Of a DNA stretch of 64,000 bases, positions 34,597-43,655 are shown in pieces. Positions within the stretch are counted from its first letter, which is position 1. Every line of letters starts with the position of its first letter. This stretch comes from Mucilaginibacter endophyticus (GTDB taxonomy: Bacteria; Bacteroidota; Bacteroidia; Sphingobacteriales; Sphingobacteriaceae). The notes under the pieces were generated by a model. It ran no database searches. It saw nothing but the letters and a program-made list of their open reading frames with translations, and was not told the origin of the DNA. The stretch covers positions 1,257,288-1,321,287 of the forward strand of contig NZ_QPCG01000002.1 of the NCBI RefSeq assembly GCF_003351025.1, read 5' to 3'. The position numbers and the translations under genes are program-made.

Positions 34597-37500
34597 TTAA
34601 AGACTAACATTAACACCTAACAGGAAAGTACGTGGTTTTGGATAATCATAAAACTGGATACCCTGTGTAAAGTTACTTGAGGCATTGTAGGTTGATACCT
34701 CAGGATCATAACCGGTATATTTGGTTATCAGGAACAAGTTTTGTGCCTGCGCGTAGACCCTTAAACGGCTTAATTTTAACTTTTTAAGGATATTGTCATT
34801 AAAGGTATAACCCAATGTTACTGCCCTGCCGCGAATGAAGTTACCGCTCTCAACTTTAGTTGAATAAATTTCGGTTTGGTAACGCACATATGCTGGCCTG
34901 TCTTCGGCAATGCTGGTGTTTTGGTTAGTTGGCGTCCATGCGTTTAACACAGTTGCATAACTATTTGCCTGACCGGTACGGTCCTGACCGGAGTGACGTG
35001 TTAAGTTCATGATCTGGTTGCCATAGTTGAACTGCAAATCCACACCTAAATCGATGTTTTTGTAACGGAAGTTGTTGCTGAAGGTACCATAGCCATCAGG
35101 TATTGATTTACCAAGGATCACTTTATCAGCAGCGCTCACTTTGCCGTCGCCATTGGTATCCTGTATTTTCAGATCGCCTGGCAGCAAGCCGTATTTAGCA
35201 GCTTCAGCAGCCTCCGCGGTACCCCAGGTTCCAAGTACTTTGTAACCATAGAAGCTACCGGCCGGAAGACCAACACGCATCAGGTTAAATTGCGACAGGA
35301 AGGTTGGATCAAGGAAGATATCATCATTAGATGCACCTAACTGAAGGATCTTATTTTTAAGAAACGAGATATTAAATGTAGAATTCCAGGTAAAGTCCTG
35401 AGTTTTTATTGGAGTTGCATTTACGGTAAACTCTAAACCTTTATTTTGTAAGCGGCCAATATTTTTATAAACCGCGTTAAAACCACTTGTTTCTGGCAGT
35501 GGTGCATTTAACAACAATGCTTTTGTTTTTTTCAGGTAAGCATCTGCTTCAATGTTCAAACGGTTGTTAAACAAGCCTAATGAGAAACCTAAGTCATACT
35601 CTGCTGTTTTTTCCCATTGCAAATCTTCGTTACCAATTGAAGTTTGAGTAGTACCTACTGCACTGTTACCGCCGAAAGCATAACCAACTGTTCCGATATT
35701 TGCCAGTGAACGATACTCACCAATTTCAGAGTTACCGGTTAAACCATAACTCAACCTGAATTTCAGATCAGATATAGTTTTGTTATCCTTCAGGAAATCT
35801 TCCTGTGATGCACGCCAAGCAAACGCTGCAGATGGGAAGAAACCATATTTTTTGTTTGTACCGAAACGAGACGAACCGTCTTCGCGACCTGTTAAAGTTA
35901 AGAGGTATTTCTCGTTGTAATTATAGTTTAACCTGCCAAAGAATGACTGCATTTGCCATGCATCATAACCAGACTCAGGTTTGTTAGGTACGATACCTGC
36001 TGAAAGGTTATAGTATTGATAAAAGTCGTCAGACAGTGTACCGGTTGATCCTTTTAAACGCAGCTGCTGGAAGTTTTGACGCTCGGCACCTACAACCAGG
36101 TTTACGCTGTGTACTTTATTAAAAGTTTTGTTATAGGTAAAATAGTTTTGCCATTGCCAAAACGTTCTGTTAAACTCTTCAATAGAAGCAGAGCTATAGC
36201 TTTGTCCGGCAACCGGACCACCAACAAGGCCACTTTGTGAAGCTGGGTTATAGTTGGCAGAAGTGGTTACACCTAAAACGCTGCGGAATTCAAGACCTGG
36301 CACAATATTCAAATTCAAATAACCATTACCACTGAAAATACGGTTACGGGTAAGTGATTGAATTTCATTAGCCTGTGCTACCGGGTTATCACCGCCTTCA
36401 AGGTTTGGATAATCGGTACGTTTGCCATAGGTTCCGTCAGGGTATCTAACCGGAATAAAAGGCACCATCTCAATCAACATACGCGGAATGTTGTTACCAC
36501 CGGTACCCTGATCCTGGTTACGGCCATCCTGGTAGTTATAGTTTAAGGTAGCACCAACTTTAACCCATGGTTTTATCTGGTTATCAAAAGTTAAACGCAC
36601 ATTATAACGTTTCAAATAGCTATTCAGGATGATACCCTCGTCGTCAGCATAGTTCAGGAATAAGCCATAGTTTACATTTTCGGCGCCACCGGTGAATGCA
36701 ACGTTATGGTTTTGGCTTACCGAAGTACGGGTTGTAGCTTTTTGCCAATCAACGTCATACAATGGGTTTAGATTTTGGTCAAACAGTTTGCCTATCAGGG
36801 CAGTTCTCTGTGTTACCGGGTTACGATCGGTATAGTCACCTGCGGCCCAGCCGGTAGGGTCATATTTTTTGATATTAGCATAAGAAATATCCTCAACCTG
36901 CATAAACTCCCTTGAGTTAAGCACCGGTATTTCTTTAAACATGTGGTTTACTGCTACGTACGCATCGTATGAAATGGTACCGCCTTTTTTACCTCTTTTA
37001 GTAGTAACCAAAATTACACCGTTGGCACCGCGTGTACCGTAAATAGCAGTTGATGACGCGTCTTTCAATACGTCGATAGTTTCGATATCGTTAGGATTGA
37101 TCGCGTTACCGCCTTCAGTCCAAACCACACCATCCACAACATATAGCGGATCAGTGTTGGTGTTGATTGAGCTATAACCACGAATCCTGATCTTGGTTGC
37201 GCCACCTGGTGCACCCGAGTTGCTCGATACGTTTACACCGGCAATTTTACCCGATAACTCCTGCTCCAGATTAGTTTGCGGGCGCTCTTGTAATTGTTTC
37301 GCGCCAACGCTACCAACAGAACCGGTAAGGTCGACTTTTTTTGCAGTACCGTAACCAACCACAACAACCTCGCTCAAAGCTTTTGGCTCTTCTACCATCA
37401 CAACGTCAATCTGGCTTCTGCCATTAATGGGCACATTTTGGGTTGTATATCCAATAAATGTAAATACCAGCGTTCCGTTACCGTCAGGCGCGTTAATAGT

Positions 37501-37998
37501 GTACTTACCGTTAACATCGGTTTGTAAACCAACATTACTGCCTTTTACCCTAACAGTAACACCAGGGATAGGGCCTTTTGAATCACTTACCGTACCCGTG
37601 ATCTTGATTGGGGCAACAGCAATTTGCGACACAACAGGTTCATCCTTCTTTTTTACGACGATGGTTTGGTCAAAAATTTTGTAAGTAAGTGGCTGATCTT
37701 TAAAACATTGATCAAGCGCGTTTTCTATAGATACGTTTGCAACTTCAATGTTGATGGCTCCTGCTTTTGAAACATCCTGCTTGTCATACATAAAATGATA
37801 GCCGGTTTGTTTTTCTATTGAACGGAGTACTTTTTCAACGGTAGTGTTTTTTTGGTGCAAAGTAACTATCTGGCTATAACTTTTGGCGCATACGTTGGTA
37901 AGGGCCGCAAGTATAATAAAGGCAGTTAGCTTCATGGCCAATATAAATTTGCGTAATTGGGGCCATGCCAAAGGCGTGGCCTTAGAATTAAAATTCAT
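34597..37998 (-). CDS. SusC/RagA-family TonB-dependent outer-membrane transporter with STN domain
   Basis: A 1133-residue outer-membrane receptor. A signal peptide lies within the first 45 residues. The STN secretin/TonB N-terminal domain covers about 52-120 (TVEKVLRSIEKQTGYHFMYD), so it can signal to the FecR protein. A carboxypeptidase-regulatory-like domain (about 128-205, ITGTVSDSKGPIPGVTV) leads to the plug with the SusC hallmark EVVVVGYGTAKKVDLTGSV, ISSNTDP-like YSSINTNTDPLYVVDGV and GANGVILVTTKRGK. A 22-strand barrel completes it, ending in FLLGVNVSL. With SusD it imports oligosaccharides; the neighbouring GH92 suggests mannan-type glycans. Confidence 0.97.
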   Translation of the reverse strand: MNFNSKATPLAWPQLRKFILAMKLTAFIILAALTNVCAKSYSQIVTLHQKNTTVEKVLRSIEKQTGYHFMYDKQDVSKAGAINIEVANVSIENALDQCFKDQPLTYKIFDQTIVVKKKDEPVVSQIAVAPIKITGTVSDSKGPIPGVTVRVKGSNVGLQTDVNGKYTINAPDGNGTLVFTFIGYTTQNVPINGRSQIDVVMVEEPKALSEVVVVGYGTAKKVDLTGSVGSVGAKQLQERPQTNLEQELSGKIAGVNVSSNSGAPGGATKIRIRGYSSINTNTDPLYVVDGVVWTEGGNAINPNDIETIDVLKDASSTAIYGTRGANGVILVTTKRGKKGGTISYDAYVAVNHMFKEIPVLNSREFMQVEDISYANIKKYDPTGWAAGDYTDRNPVTQRTALIGKLFDQNLNPLYDVDWQKATTRTSVSQNHNVAFTGGAENVNYGLFLNYADDEGIILNSYLKRYNVRLTFDNQIKPWVKVGATLNYNYQDGRNQDQGTGGNNIPRMLIEMVPFIPVRYPDGTYGKRTDYPNLEGGDNPVAQANEIQSLTRNRIFSGNGYLNLNIVPGLEFRSVLGVTTSANYNPASQSGLVGGPVAGQSYSSASIEEFNRTFWQWQNYFTYNKTFNKVHSVNLVVGAERQNFQQLRLKGSTGTLSDDFYQYYNLSAGIVPNKPESGYDAWQMQSFFGRLNYNYNEKYLLTLTGREDGSSRFGTNKKYGFFPSAAFAWRASQEDFLKDNKTISDLKFRLSYGLTGNSEIGEYRSLANIGTVGYAFGGNSAVGTTQTSIGNEDLQWEKTAEYDLGFSLGLFNNRLNIEADAYLKKTKALLLNAPLPETSGFNAVYKNIGRLQNKGLEFTVNATPIKTQDFTWNSTFNISFLKNKILQLGASNDDIFLDPTFLSQFNLMRVGLPAGSFYGYKVLGTWGTAEAAEAAKYGLLPGDLKIQDTNGDGKVSAADKVILGKSIPDGYGTFSNNFRYKNIDLGVDLQFNYGNQIMNLTRHSGQDRTGQANSYATVLNAWTPTNQNTSIAEDRPAYVRYQTEIYSTKVESGNFIRGRAVTLGYTFNDNILKKLKLSRLRVYAQAQNLFLITKYTGYDPEVSTYNASSNFTQGIQFYDYPKPRTFLLGVNVSL

Positions 37999-38125
37999 AA
38001 GTTTGTAGAGTTTGGGTTAAACATTAACTTTCAATTCATCGATTGTAGAATTTTGGGACCCAGATGTTTAAGCCGGGCAAGTACTGCGAATACTTCCCGG
38101 TTTTTTTATATCCTGGTTTTTAGCT

Positions 38126-38153
38126 TTTATCATGTGTTTAAACACATGATAAA
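38126..38153. promoter_or_regulatory. 28-bp perfect palindrome upstream of susC
   Basis: The half-site TTTATCATGTGTTT is directly followed by its exact reverse complement, giving an unbroken dyad of 28 bp, 128 bp upstream of the susC start and 121 bp after the fecR stop. It has no T-tract on the minus strand, so it is a poor terminator. An operator for a dimeric regulator or a leader RNA structure is more likely; this is inference. Confidence 0.5.
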
Positions 38154-38273
38154 CCGTTTTACCATTTTGGGCCCAAAGGGGTCGGGCTAAATTTTCTTAG
38201 GTATTTCTTCCATCATAGGGTTGTTTAAATTGTTAACAATTGGTTGCTTAATATAGTAGGTATAATAATTATG

Positions 38274-39464
38274 CTATTGTTGTATAGTGATGCGCTTATC
38301 TTCAATTTTATATTTCACCCCGGCATAACCAAGCATGTTCATTAATTCGGATGCTTTTACATTTCGGGATATCCGGCCTGTAAATTCACGCTGCGGTATT
38401 TTGCCTTCGTAGGCCACATCAACATCATACCAGCGGGCAGCCTGCCTCATAATGGCATCTATCCCCGCGTCCCTGAATTGAAAGATACCGTCTTTCCAGG
38501 CTACTTCATCATCTACATCAACATCGTCAAGTACTTTCAGCCTGCCTGCCTTATTGAGTACAGCCTGCTGTCCGGGCTTTAAAACACCAGTTGCAGTGCC
38601 GTTGCTTATTTTTACCGATCCTTCTAATAACGTGGTTTTCATTTCAGCCTCGTCATTGTAGGCCATGATATTAAAATGTGTTCCTAAAACCTCAACTGTT
38701 GTATTGTCGGATTTAACCCTGAAAGGCATGTTCGGGTTTTTAGAAACCTCAAAGTAAGCTTCGCCGGTGATGGTGACTTCACGCGTTTTGCCTGTAAACC
38801 TGGTTGGAAAGCTTAATGATGATGCTGAATTCAGACAAACCTTGCTCCCATCCGGCAAAATCAACTGATATTGCCCGCCACGGGGAGTCGAGATGGTATT
38901 TATAACCGGAGCATCAGCATTGATACCTGCTTCATATACCAGCTGACCGTTGCGGGTTTTGTTGATTTTAGTGGCTCCCTGTTGCGCCAGCAGGCCGTTT
39001 TGCGCACTATCAAGTGTAATGGTTTTGCCGTTAGCCAGTGTTAAAATTGCTTTGTTACCGCCCGGCAGAGCATCATTTTTAGGATGGATTTTGGCAATGC
39101 TCTTTTTTGTAACAACCTGCTTTTTTTGATTGCTGTAAATGTACGCGCCAAAACCTACAAGGAATAATAGAGATGCAGCAACGCCCAGCTTTCTCCACGG
39201 TAAATTGTTTTTCGCCGGGGTAACAACAGCAGGCTCGGTATTAGTCCTTAAAATCTGGGCGAGCATCTCATCGCTTTTTGACTTATCGAAAAGCGGGCCA
39301 TCGTCATCAAGACTGTCCCATGCCTGGTGTATGAGCGAGGCAAGCTCCGCATCCGTTGCAGATGAGTCGATGATTTCAAAAAGTTCATCGCGCTCATCCT
39401 CCGAGGCAGTGCCGTTATAGTACTTATTAAACAGATAATTCAGCCTAACGTAAAGTTCGCTCAT
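38274..39464 (-). CDS. FecR-family anti-sigma factor / signal transducer
   Basis: A 396-residue inner-membrane protein. The cytoplasmic N-terminus (about 1-85) binds the ECF sigma. A single span follows (about 90-106, LGVAASLLFLVGFGAYIYS). The periplasmic FecR domain has TPRGGQYQLILPDGSKVCLNSASS, ITGEAYFEVSKN and VLGTHFNIMAY. The C-terminal DUF4974 domain ends YAGVKYKIEDKRITI. It should contact the STN domain of the SusC protein and release the sigma factor when ligand is bound. It lies between the ECF sigma gene and susC on the same strand, which fits this circuit. Confidence 0.95.
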   Translation of the reverse strand: MSELYVRLNYLFNKYYNGTASEDERDELFEIIDSSATDAELASLIHQAWDSLDDDGPLFDKSKSDEMLAQILRTNTEPAVVTPAKNNLPWRKLGVAASLLFLVGFGAYIYSNQKKQVVTKKSIAKIHPKNDALPGGNKAILTLANGKTITLDSAQNGLLAQQGATKINKTRNGQLVYEAGINADAPVINTISTPRGGQYQLILPDGSKVCLNSASSLSFPTRFTGKTREVTITGEAYFEVSKNPNMPFRVKSDNTTVEVLGTHFNIMAYNDEAEMKTTLLEGSVKISNGTATGVLKPGQQAVLNKAGRLKVLDDVDVDDEVAWKDGIFQFRDAGIDAIMRQAARWYDVDVAYEGKIPQREFTGRISRNVKASELMNMLGYAGVKYKIEDKRITIQQ

Positions 39465-39556
39465 AGTGTCGTTTTTCGGTATAACTGTATAATTGGCTAC
39501 AGTGAGTTGGGGCAGATCTCATATACATGACACCCGCAGGATTAAAAAAGGGGGTA

Positions 39557-40159
39557 TTACTTTTTAAAAAAATGAAAAAAATGTACCAGCGCCATTATAA
39601 GCGCTATAGCTTCGCGATGTTCATGTACATATTCTTTTATGGAAGCAGTGGCTATTTGCAGGTATTTCTTCACCGTTTCACGGGATAGTTCCAGTTCATC
39701 GGCAATTTCATGGTACTTTAAACGGCTGTGCCTGCTCATCAGGTAAATCTTTTGCTGTTGTGGGGGCAGCTTGTCTATCGCTTCATCAATCAGGTTATAA
39801 TAATGATCAGATGCCTGTGCTTCGGTAGTAAAAGGTACGATATTGGTTTCCTCCAACTTTTTAAGCTGTAATTGCTCCCTTGAAACTTTACGCAGGCAGT
39901 TTAAAGCATGATTTTTGGAGAGTACAAACAGGTATGCTTTGAAATTATCAACATTGGCAAGAGCCTCGCGGGTCATCCAGATCTTCATAAAAACATCCTG
40001 AACCACCTCCTCCGCTAATTCAACAGACTGGGTAATGCGTAAGATGTGAATACCTAAACGCTGATGATAAGCCGCAAATAACCTGCGAAAGGCAAATTCA
40101 TTGCCTTCGGCAACCTGCAAAAGCAGCTCCTTCTCATCTGATTGAGTAAATTCAAACAT
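39557..40159 (-). CDS. ECF sigma factor, FecI-like
   Basis: A 200-residue sigma factor of the Bacteroidota FecI-like group. Region 2 has FRRLFAAYHQRLGIHILRIT...EEVVQDVFMKIWM and region 4 has KLPPQQQKIYLMSRHSRLKYHEIADELELSRETVKKYL. The C-terminal tail ends in a hydrophobic ALIMALVHFFHFFK. It is paired with the FecR gene and expected to drive the susCD operon of this locus. The promoter at 40178-40207 lies just upstream. Confidence 0.95.
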   Translation of the reverse strand: MFEFTQSDEKELLLQVAEGNEFAFRRLFAAYHQRLGIHILRITQSVELAEEVVQDVFMKIWMTREALANVDNFKAYLFVLSKNHALNCLRKVSREQLQLKKLEETNIVPFTTEAQASDHYYNLIDEAIDKLPPQQQKIYLMSRHSRLKYHEIADELELSRETVKKYLQIATASIKEYVHEHREAIALIMALVHFFHFFKK

Positions 40160-40177
40160 AGGTTAATGTTGGTGCTA

Positions 40178-40207
40178 CAAATATTATAAAAATCGTAGTA
40201 TTTGCAA
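40178..40207 (-). promoter_or_regulatory. Bacteroidota-type promoter of the FecI-like gene
   Basis: On the minus strand TTG (40207 to 40205) and AATATTTG (40185 to 40178) are separated by 19 bases; the -7 box differs from TAnnTTTG in one position. It ends 18 bp before the ATG at 40159, giving a short leader. Confidence 0.55.
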
Positions 40208-40332
40208 CATATAATTATATCGACGAAACCATCGTATAACTTTAAAGCAATTGAAATGTTTGAATAAAATATTCCACACCTCTATTCCTTAAAGTTGTTT
40301 TAACTATTAAGTATGTATTAAATAAAGGGTTA

Positions 40333-40884
40333 TCAATATAATGGCGTTGGTAAACCATCCAAACTAATCCTGTTTTTCTCCTGCTTATAATTGGCCAATC
40401 CTTGTTCGCCTTTCTTTTCCGCCCATTTAATAGCATAATCACGTTCGCCCAAATATTCATAAAGTGGTACGCTGAACCCGCATGAGGTTTGCACCATGTC
40501 TATATCGCCTACTATAATTTGCCGTGTAGCCATGTGAATGTCGAAATACCGGGAAAGCGTGTTCCACTCATCGTTACTGTCATCAGGCAAAATACTATAA
40601 CCCTTACCGTACAGACGCAGGATATTAGGAGGCCCATCAAAGGCACAAAACATAAAAGTGATGCGCCCGTTTTCGAGCAGGTGGGCAGCAGTTTCGTTCC
40701 CGCTGCCAATAATATCCATATAAGCCACACGGTTGTTTGAAAGAATGCGAAAACTCGCGTTATCTTTTGGCGAAAGGTTTACATGCCCTCCGGATGTTAA
40801 CGGGGCGGTAGCCACAAAAAAGATTTTTTGATGGGCAATAAAATCCTTGTGGTGATCAAGTATCTCATTAAAAAACTTACCCAT
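40333..40884 (-). CDS. Pyridoxamine-5'-phosphate oxidase-family (FMN-binding split barrel) protein
   Basis: A 183-residue soluble protein. It begins with FNEILDHHKDFIAHQKIFFVATA, followed by GGHVNLSPKDNASFRILSNNRVAYMDIIGSGNETAAHL and RITFMFCAFDGPPNILRLYG, the standard pattern of PNPOx-like FMN-binding split-barrel proteins. Only the general fold is clear; real pyridoxamine-phosphate oxidase is longer and has extra motifs, so a flavin or F420-type reductase or general stress role is equally possible. It is a lone gene. A good TATATTTG box lies at 40914-40921 on the minus strand, 30 bp upstream. Confidence 0.85.
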   Translation of the reverse strand: MGKFFNEILDHHKDFIAHQKIFFVATAPLTSGGHVNLSPKDNASFRILSNNRVAYMDIIGSGNETAAHLLENGRITFMFCAFDGPPNILRLYGKGYSILPDDSNDEWNTLSRYFDIHMATRQIIVGDIDMVQTSCGFSVPLYEYLGERDYAIKWAEKKGEQGLANYKQEKNRISLDGLPTPLY

Positions 40885-40913
40885 AATATGAGGTTTTAAT
40901 TAGCGACACTCAA

Positions 40914-40921
40914 ATATAAGC
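40914..40921 (-). promoter_or_regulatory. -7 promoter box TATATTTG
   Basis: A perfect match to the Bacteroidota -7 consensus TAnnTTTG on the minus strand, 30 bp before the PNPOx-like gene. I see no TTG at the expected -33 position, so the assignment is tentative. Confidence 0.3.
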
Positions 40922-41002
40922 ATAATCGTTTTAGCATTGTGTTAGCGAAGCATGTTTATTAAATTAACCGGCGCGCTAAAACACTGCTTTAATGAGCGAC
41001 AG

Positions 41003-43297
41003 CTATTTTTTGTGCTCCTTTTTATTCGTGTTGGTTTCGATAGACTCATCGGCGGGCGGCTGATGGATATAAAGCTCCTGCTGCGGAAATGGGATCACAA
41101 TCCCTTCGTTTTTAAACGCGACATCTATAGCGGCTATAATTTCGCTTTTGACAGCTGCTCCGTCTTTATAATCGCGTACCCAAAAGATAATTTTGATATC
41201 GATGGAGCTATTGTTAAAGTTTTGAAATAAAACCGCCGGTTTGGGATGCTCATGGATCCGCTTATTTTCTGCCAGCAAAGCGGCAATGATCTGCTGGGGT
41301 TTCTGCAGGTCGGTTCCATAAGCTACACCAACTACAATTTCAATTTGCCGTTTACTGCCGGCCAATGTCCAGTTTATTAAATGGGCATTTAACAAATCGC
41401 CGTTGGGTATAACCATATCGGGGCCATCCCATTTTGAGATGATGCTGCTCCTGAAACCAATTGATTTCATGGTGCCGCCCTGCCCTCCTATTTCAACAAT
41501 ATCGCCTACGTTCACCGGTTTTTCAAAGGCTATTATAAGTCCGCTCACCAGGTTATTAACCAAAGTTTGCAAACCCAGGCCTATACCTAAACCTAAAGCG
41601 CCAACTATAACTGTTATTTGTTGTATGGGAAAGCCTGACGCCGCAAGCGCCAGGAATAAGCCCGTACTCATAATAGCAACCCGAATGAGCAGAAGCCAAC
41701 TGCCCAACCCTGCTTTTCTGACGTTGCCTGTATTGACAGGATCTGTATTTGACTCCGAAGCAAAATAGGATACAATTTTTGAAACTACTATAGATGCTGC
41801 CAAAATCAGGAAGAATACCAGTATATTGTTTACTGTGAAGGTGTAATTACCAAGCGTTCGTTCATTGAAGAAAAAATCATTTAAAGGGTCCGAGATCTCT
41901 TTAAAAACATAAAAATTATGCCCGAAAAGCACAAACCATCCAAGCACCAATAGGATATAAAGCAAAGGCGGAGCTTTTTCCCCAACACGGTCAAAATTGA
42001 TATAGAACAGCTTTTTATCCTGCTTCGTATATACGTTTGAGGCTATGCACAGTCCCTGGTTTATCAACCTGATAGTCCACAAAAACAGGATGCCTATTAC
42101 CACATTTAGATAACCGCTGATGAGCAGCGTTTTTGAAAGGTTATACCGGCCGAAGATATTGGCCACAACAGAGGCCAGCTCTAAAAACGCGGCAAGTCCG
42201 ATAAAATAAAGGATCAGCTTTTCCCGCAATTCGTCTTTTCGGCCTTTTATCAATACCAGGATACTAACAATGGTACCTGCTAAAGCCAGGATCAACATAG
42301 CCCATCGCTCTACCCGGGATGCCTGCAGAATAAGATTATCAAAACAGGTTATCGCAAAAAGCACGACAAACGTTAACCAGATCATCATCCAATGCCGGGT
42401 AATAAACTGCCTGAAAACGATGGTTAGACAAACAGTAGGCGTAATCCAAAACAAACAATTAAAAATAAAAGGCGGATCGGAAAAAATAAACTGGCCAAGG
42501 TTGAGCACCATAATTATCGCCGAAATAATGGGATAGCGCAATACCAGCAACCTTTGCGCGTCATCAGCGGCATTATCCTTGTAACCTATCATTTTTTGGA
42601 GCGTTCGTAAAAAGATGGTTGAGGCGGTGATCATTAAGAGGATCAGAAAGATGCGGCCAGGATTATTCCGGGTATAGAAGATAAAATTGAGCTTTGCCTT
42701 AAGATATGAAAAATGAAAGATCTGACTAAATGGTCTCGCGTATCCGACATCCGCACCCAGGTTTGCAAACTCCCGGCTAAACATGTTTGCCGATAGCTCC
42801 TCCTGGTAATTGTCAACTTCCTCCAGTTGAGTACGAAGCTTTATGGCAACCAGGTTTACTATTTTTTGCAGTTTATGTACGTTGTTTATAGCATAAGTAA
42901 GTGCGGTATCTGCAGGGTTGATCTCATTGGCAACCATATTAATTTTCTGTACATACTCGTGCGCCAGTAATGAATCTTTCGGGAATTTATAAAGCGATGT
43001 ATCGGCAGATAATGAGTCTATCTTATACCTGAACTGTACAAGGCTTTTTTCATATTTATCAATTAAATCCTTACGCGCATTGGCACGGTTTAAAAGTTCG
43101 GATAAAATTTTTGATGTGGCCGTGAGATTGCGATAGGTTTGCGCTGTACCCTTGTTGGTAAAAACGCCATCGCCCACTACTTTTATGGTGGCTTCTATCT
43201 GTTCAAGCTCGTTGCTTATGCCTACGGTATCAATCCCCGCTTTGATGAATACCTGGGCCCGTAATGTAAATTTTTTTAATATCTTCAATAAGCTCAT
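41003..43297 (-). CDS. MscS-family mechanosensitive channel (main part; N-terminus in another frame)
   Basis: A 764-residue frame. A periplasmic-type helical region covers about 1-190, about ten membrane spans cover about 200-560, and the MscS core follows. The core has the pore helix GALGLGIGLGLQTLVNNLVSG-like segment, FEKPVNVGDIVEIGGQGGTMKSIGFRSS, and PNGDLLNAHLINWT. Long MscS proteins of this kind start with a signal peptide. Here the signal peptide lies in a separate frame (43230-43514), and removing one A from the A7 run (43271-43277) would fuse the two into one protein of about 837 residues. The ATG at 43297 is an out-of-frame internal Met. The gene is therefore frameshifted in this sequence or expressed with slippage. 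Confidence 0.88.
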   Translation of the reverse strand: MSLLKILKKFTLRAQVFIKAGIDTVGISNELEQIEATIKVVGDGVFTNKGTAQTYRNLTATSKILSELLNRANARKDLIDKYEKSLVQFRYKIDSLSADTSLYKFPKDSLLAHEYVQKINMVANEINPADTALTYAINNVHKLQKIVNLVAIKLRTQLEEVDNYQEELSANMFSREFANLGADVGYARPFSQIFHFSYLKAKLNFIFYTRNNPGRIFLILLMITASTIFLRTLQKMIGYKDNAADDAQRLLVLRYPIISAIIMVLNLGQFIFSDPPFIFNCLFWITPTVCLTIVFRQFITRHWMMIWLTFVVLFAITCFDNLILQASRVERWAMLILALAGTIVSILVLIKGRKDELREKLILYFIGLAAFLELASVVANIFGRYNLSKTLLISGYLNVVIGILFLWTIRLINQGLCIASNVYTKQDKKLFYINFDRVGEKAPPLLYILLVLGWFVLFGHNFYVFKEISDPLNDFFFNERTLGNYTFTVNNILVFFLILAASIVVSKIVSYFASESNTDPVNTGNVRKAGLGSWLLLIRVAIMSTGLFLALAASGFPIQQITVIVGALGLGIGLGLQTLVNNLVSGLIIAFEKPVNVGDIVEIGGQGGTMKSIGFRSSIISKWDGPDMVIPNGDLLNAHLINWTLAGSKRQIEIVVGVAYGTDLQKPQQIIAALLAENKRIHEHPKPAVLFQNFNNSSIDIKIIFWVRDYKDGAAVKSEIIAAIDVAFKNEGIVIPFPQQELYIHQPPADESIETNTNKKEHKK

Positions 43298-43514
43298 CCT
43301 GCTTAATAGCTGTTTTTTCGATGCTAAATTTAACTATGCTCCTTTGGGTGATTGCCTGACCAAGCCGTTTAACCTTTGAAGCATAATCTTTTTGAACGCT
43401 ATCACCAACCTGCGTTTTACCGGTCGAATCCTGACGGGCCGCCGCGGAAAAGCACATCAATACTGTGTATAAAAACAGCAGGAACCATTTTTTATAGATA
43501 TGAATTAACTTCAT
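43230..43514 (-). pseudogene. N-terminal signal-peptide part of the MscS gene, offset by a frameshift
   Basis: A 94-residue frame that begins MKLIHIYKKWFLLFLYTVLM, a clear signal peptide ending CFSAAAR. It continues with a polar helical region through KQDELIEDIKK. Beyond the A7 tract it runs into IYITGPGIHQSGD and stops. The adjacent frame continues FTLRAQVFIKAGIDTVG, the natural sequel. I read this as the first 80 or so residues of the channel gene 41003-43297, not an independent gene. Confidence 0.75.
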
Positions 43515-43655
43515 AAATGTTATTTCGTGATACGGTATAAACCAAGCGGGGCGGATATAAATATGCAGGATGTTTATACCTGGATCAGCGTGTTTTTTAT
43601 AGGACGAGGTAATTTAATTAAATTATTTGAATTATGGTTTTCAACATCATACCCG

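Noticed and set aside
35805..35987. Short plus-strand frames across the susC gene
   Set aside because: Shadows in the antisense frames of susC; no support from composition.
40242..40460. A 72-codon minus-strand frame overlapping the PNPOx-like gene
   Set aside because: Overlaps the real gene 40333-40884 in another frame and has no family signal.
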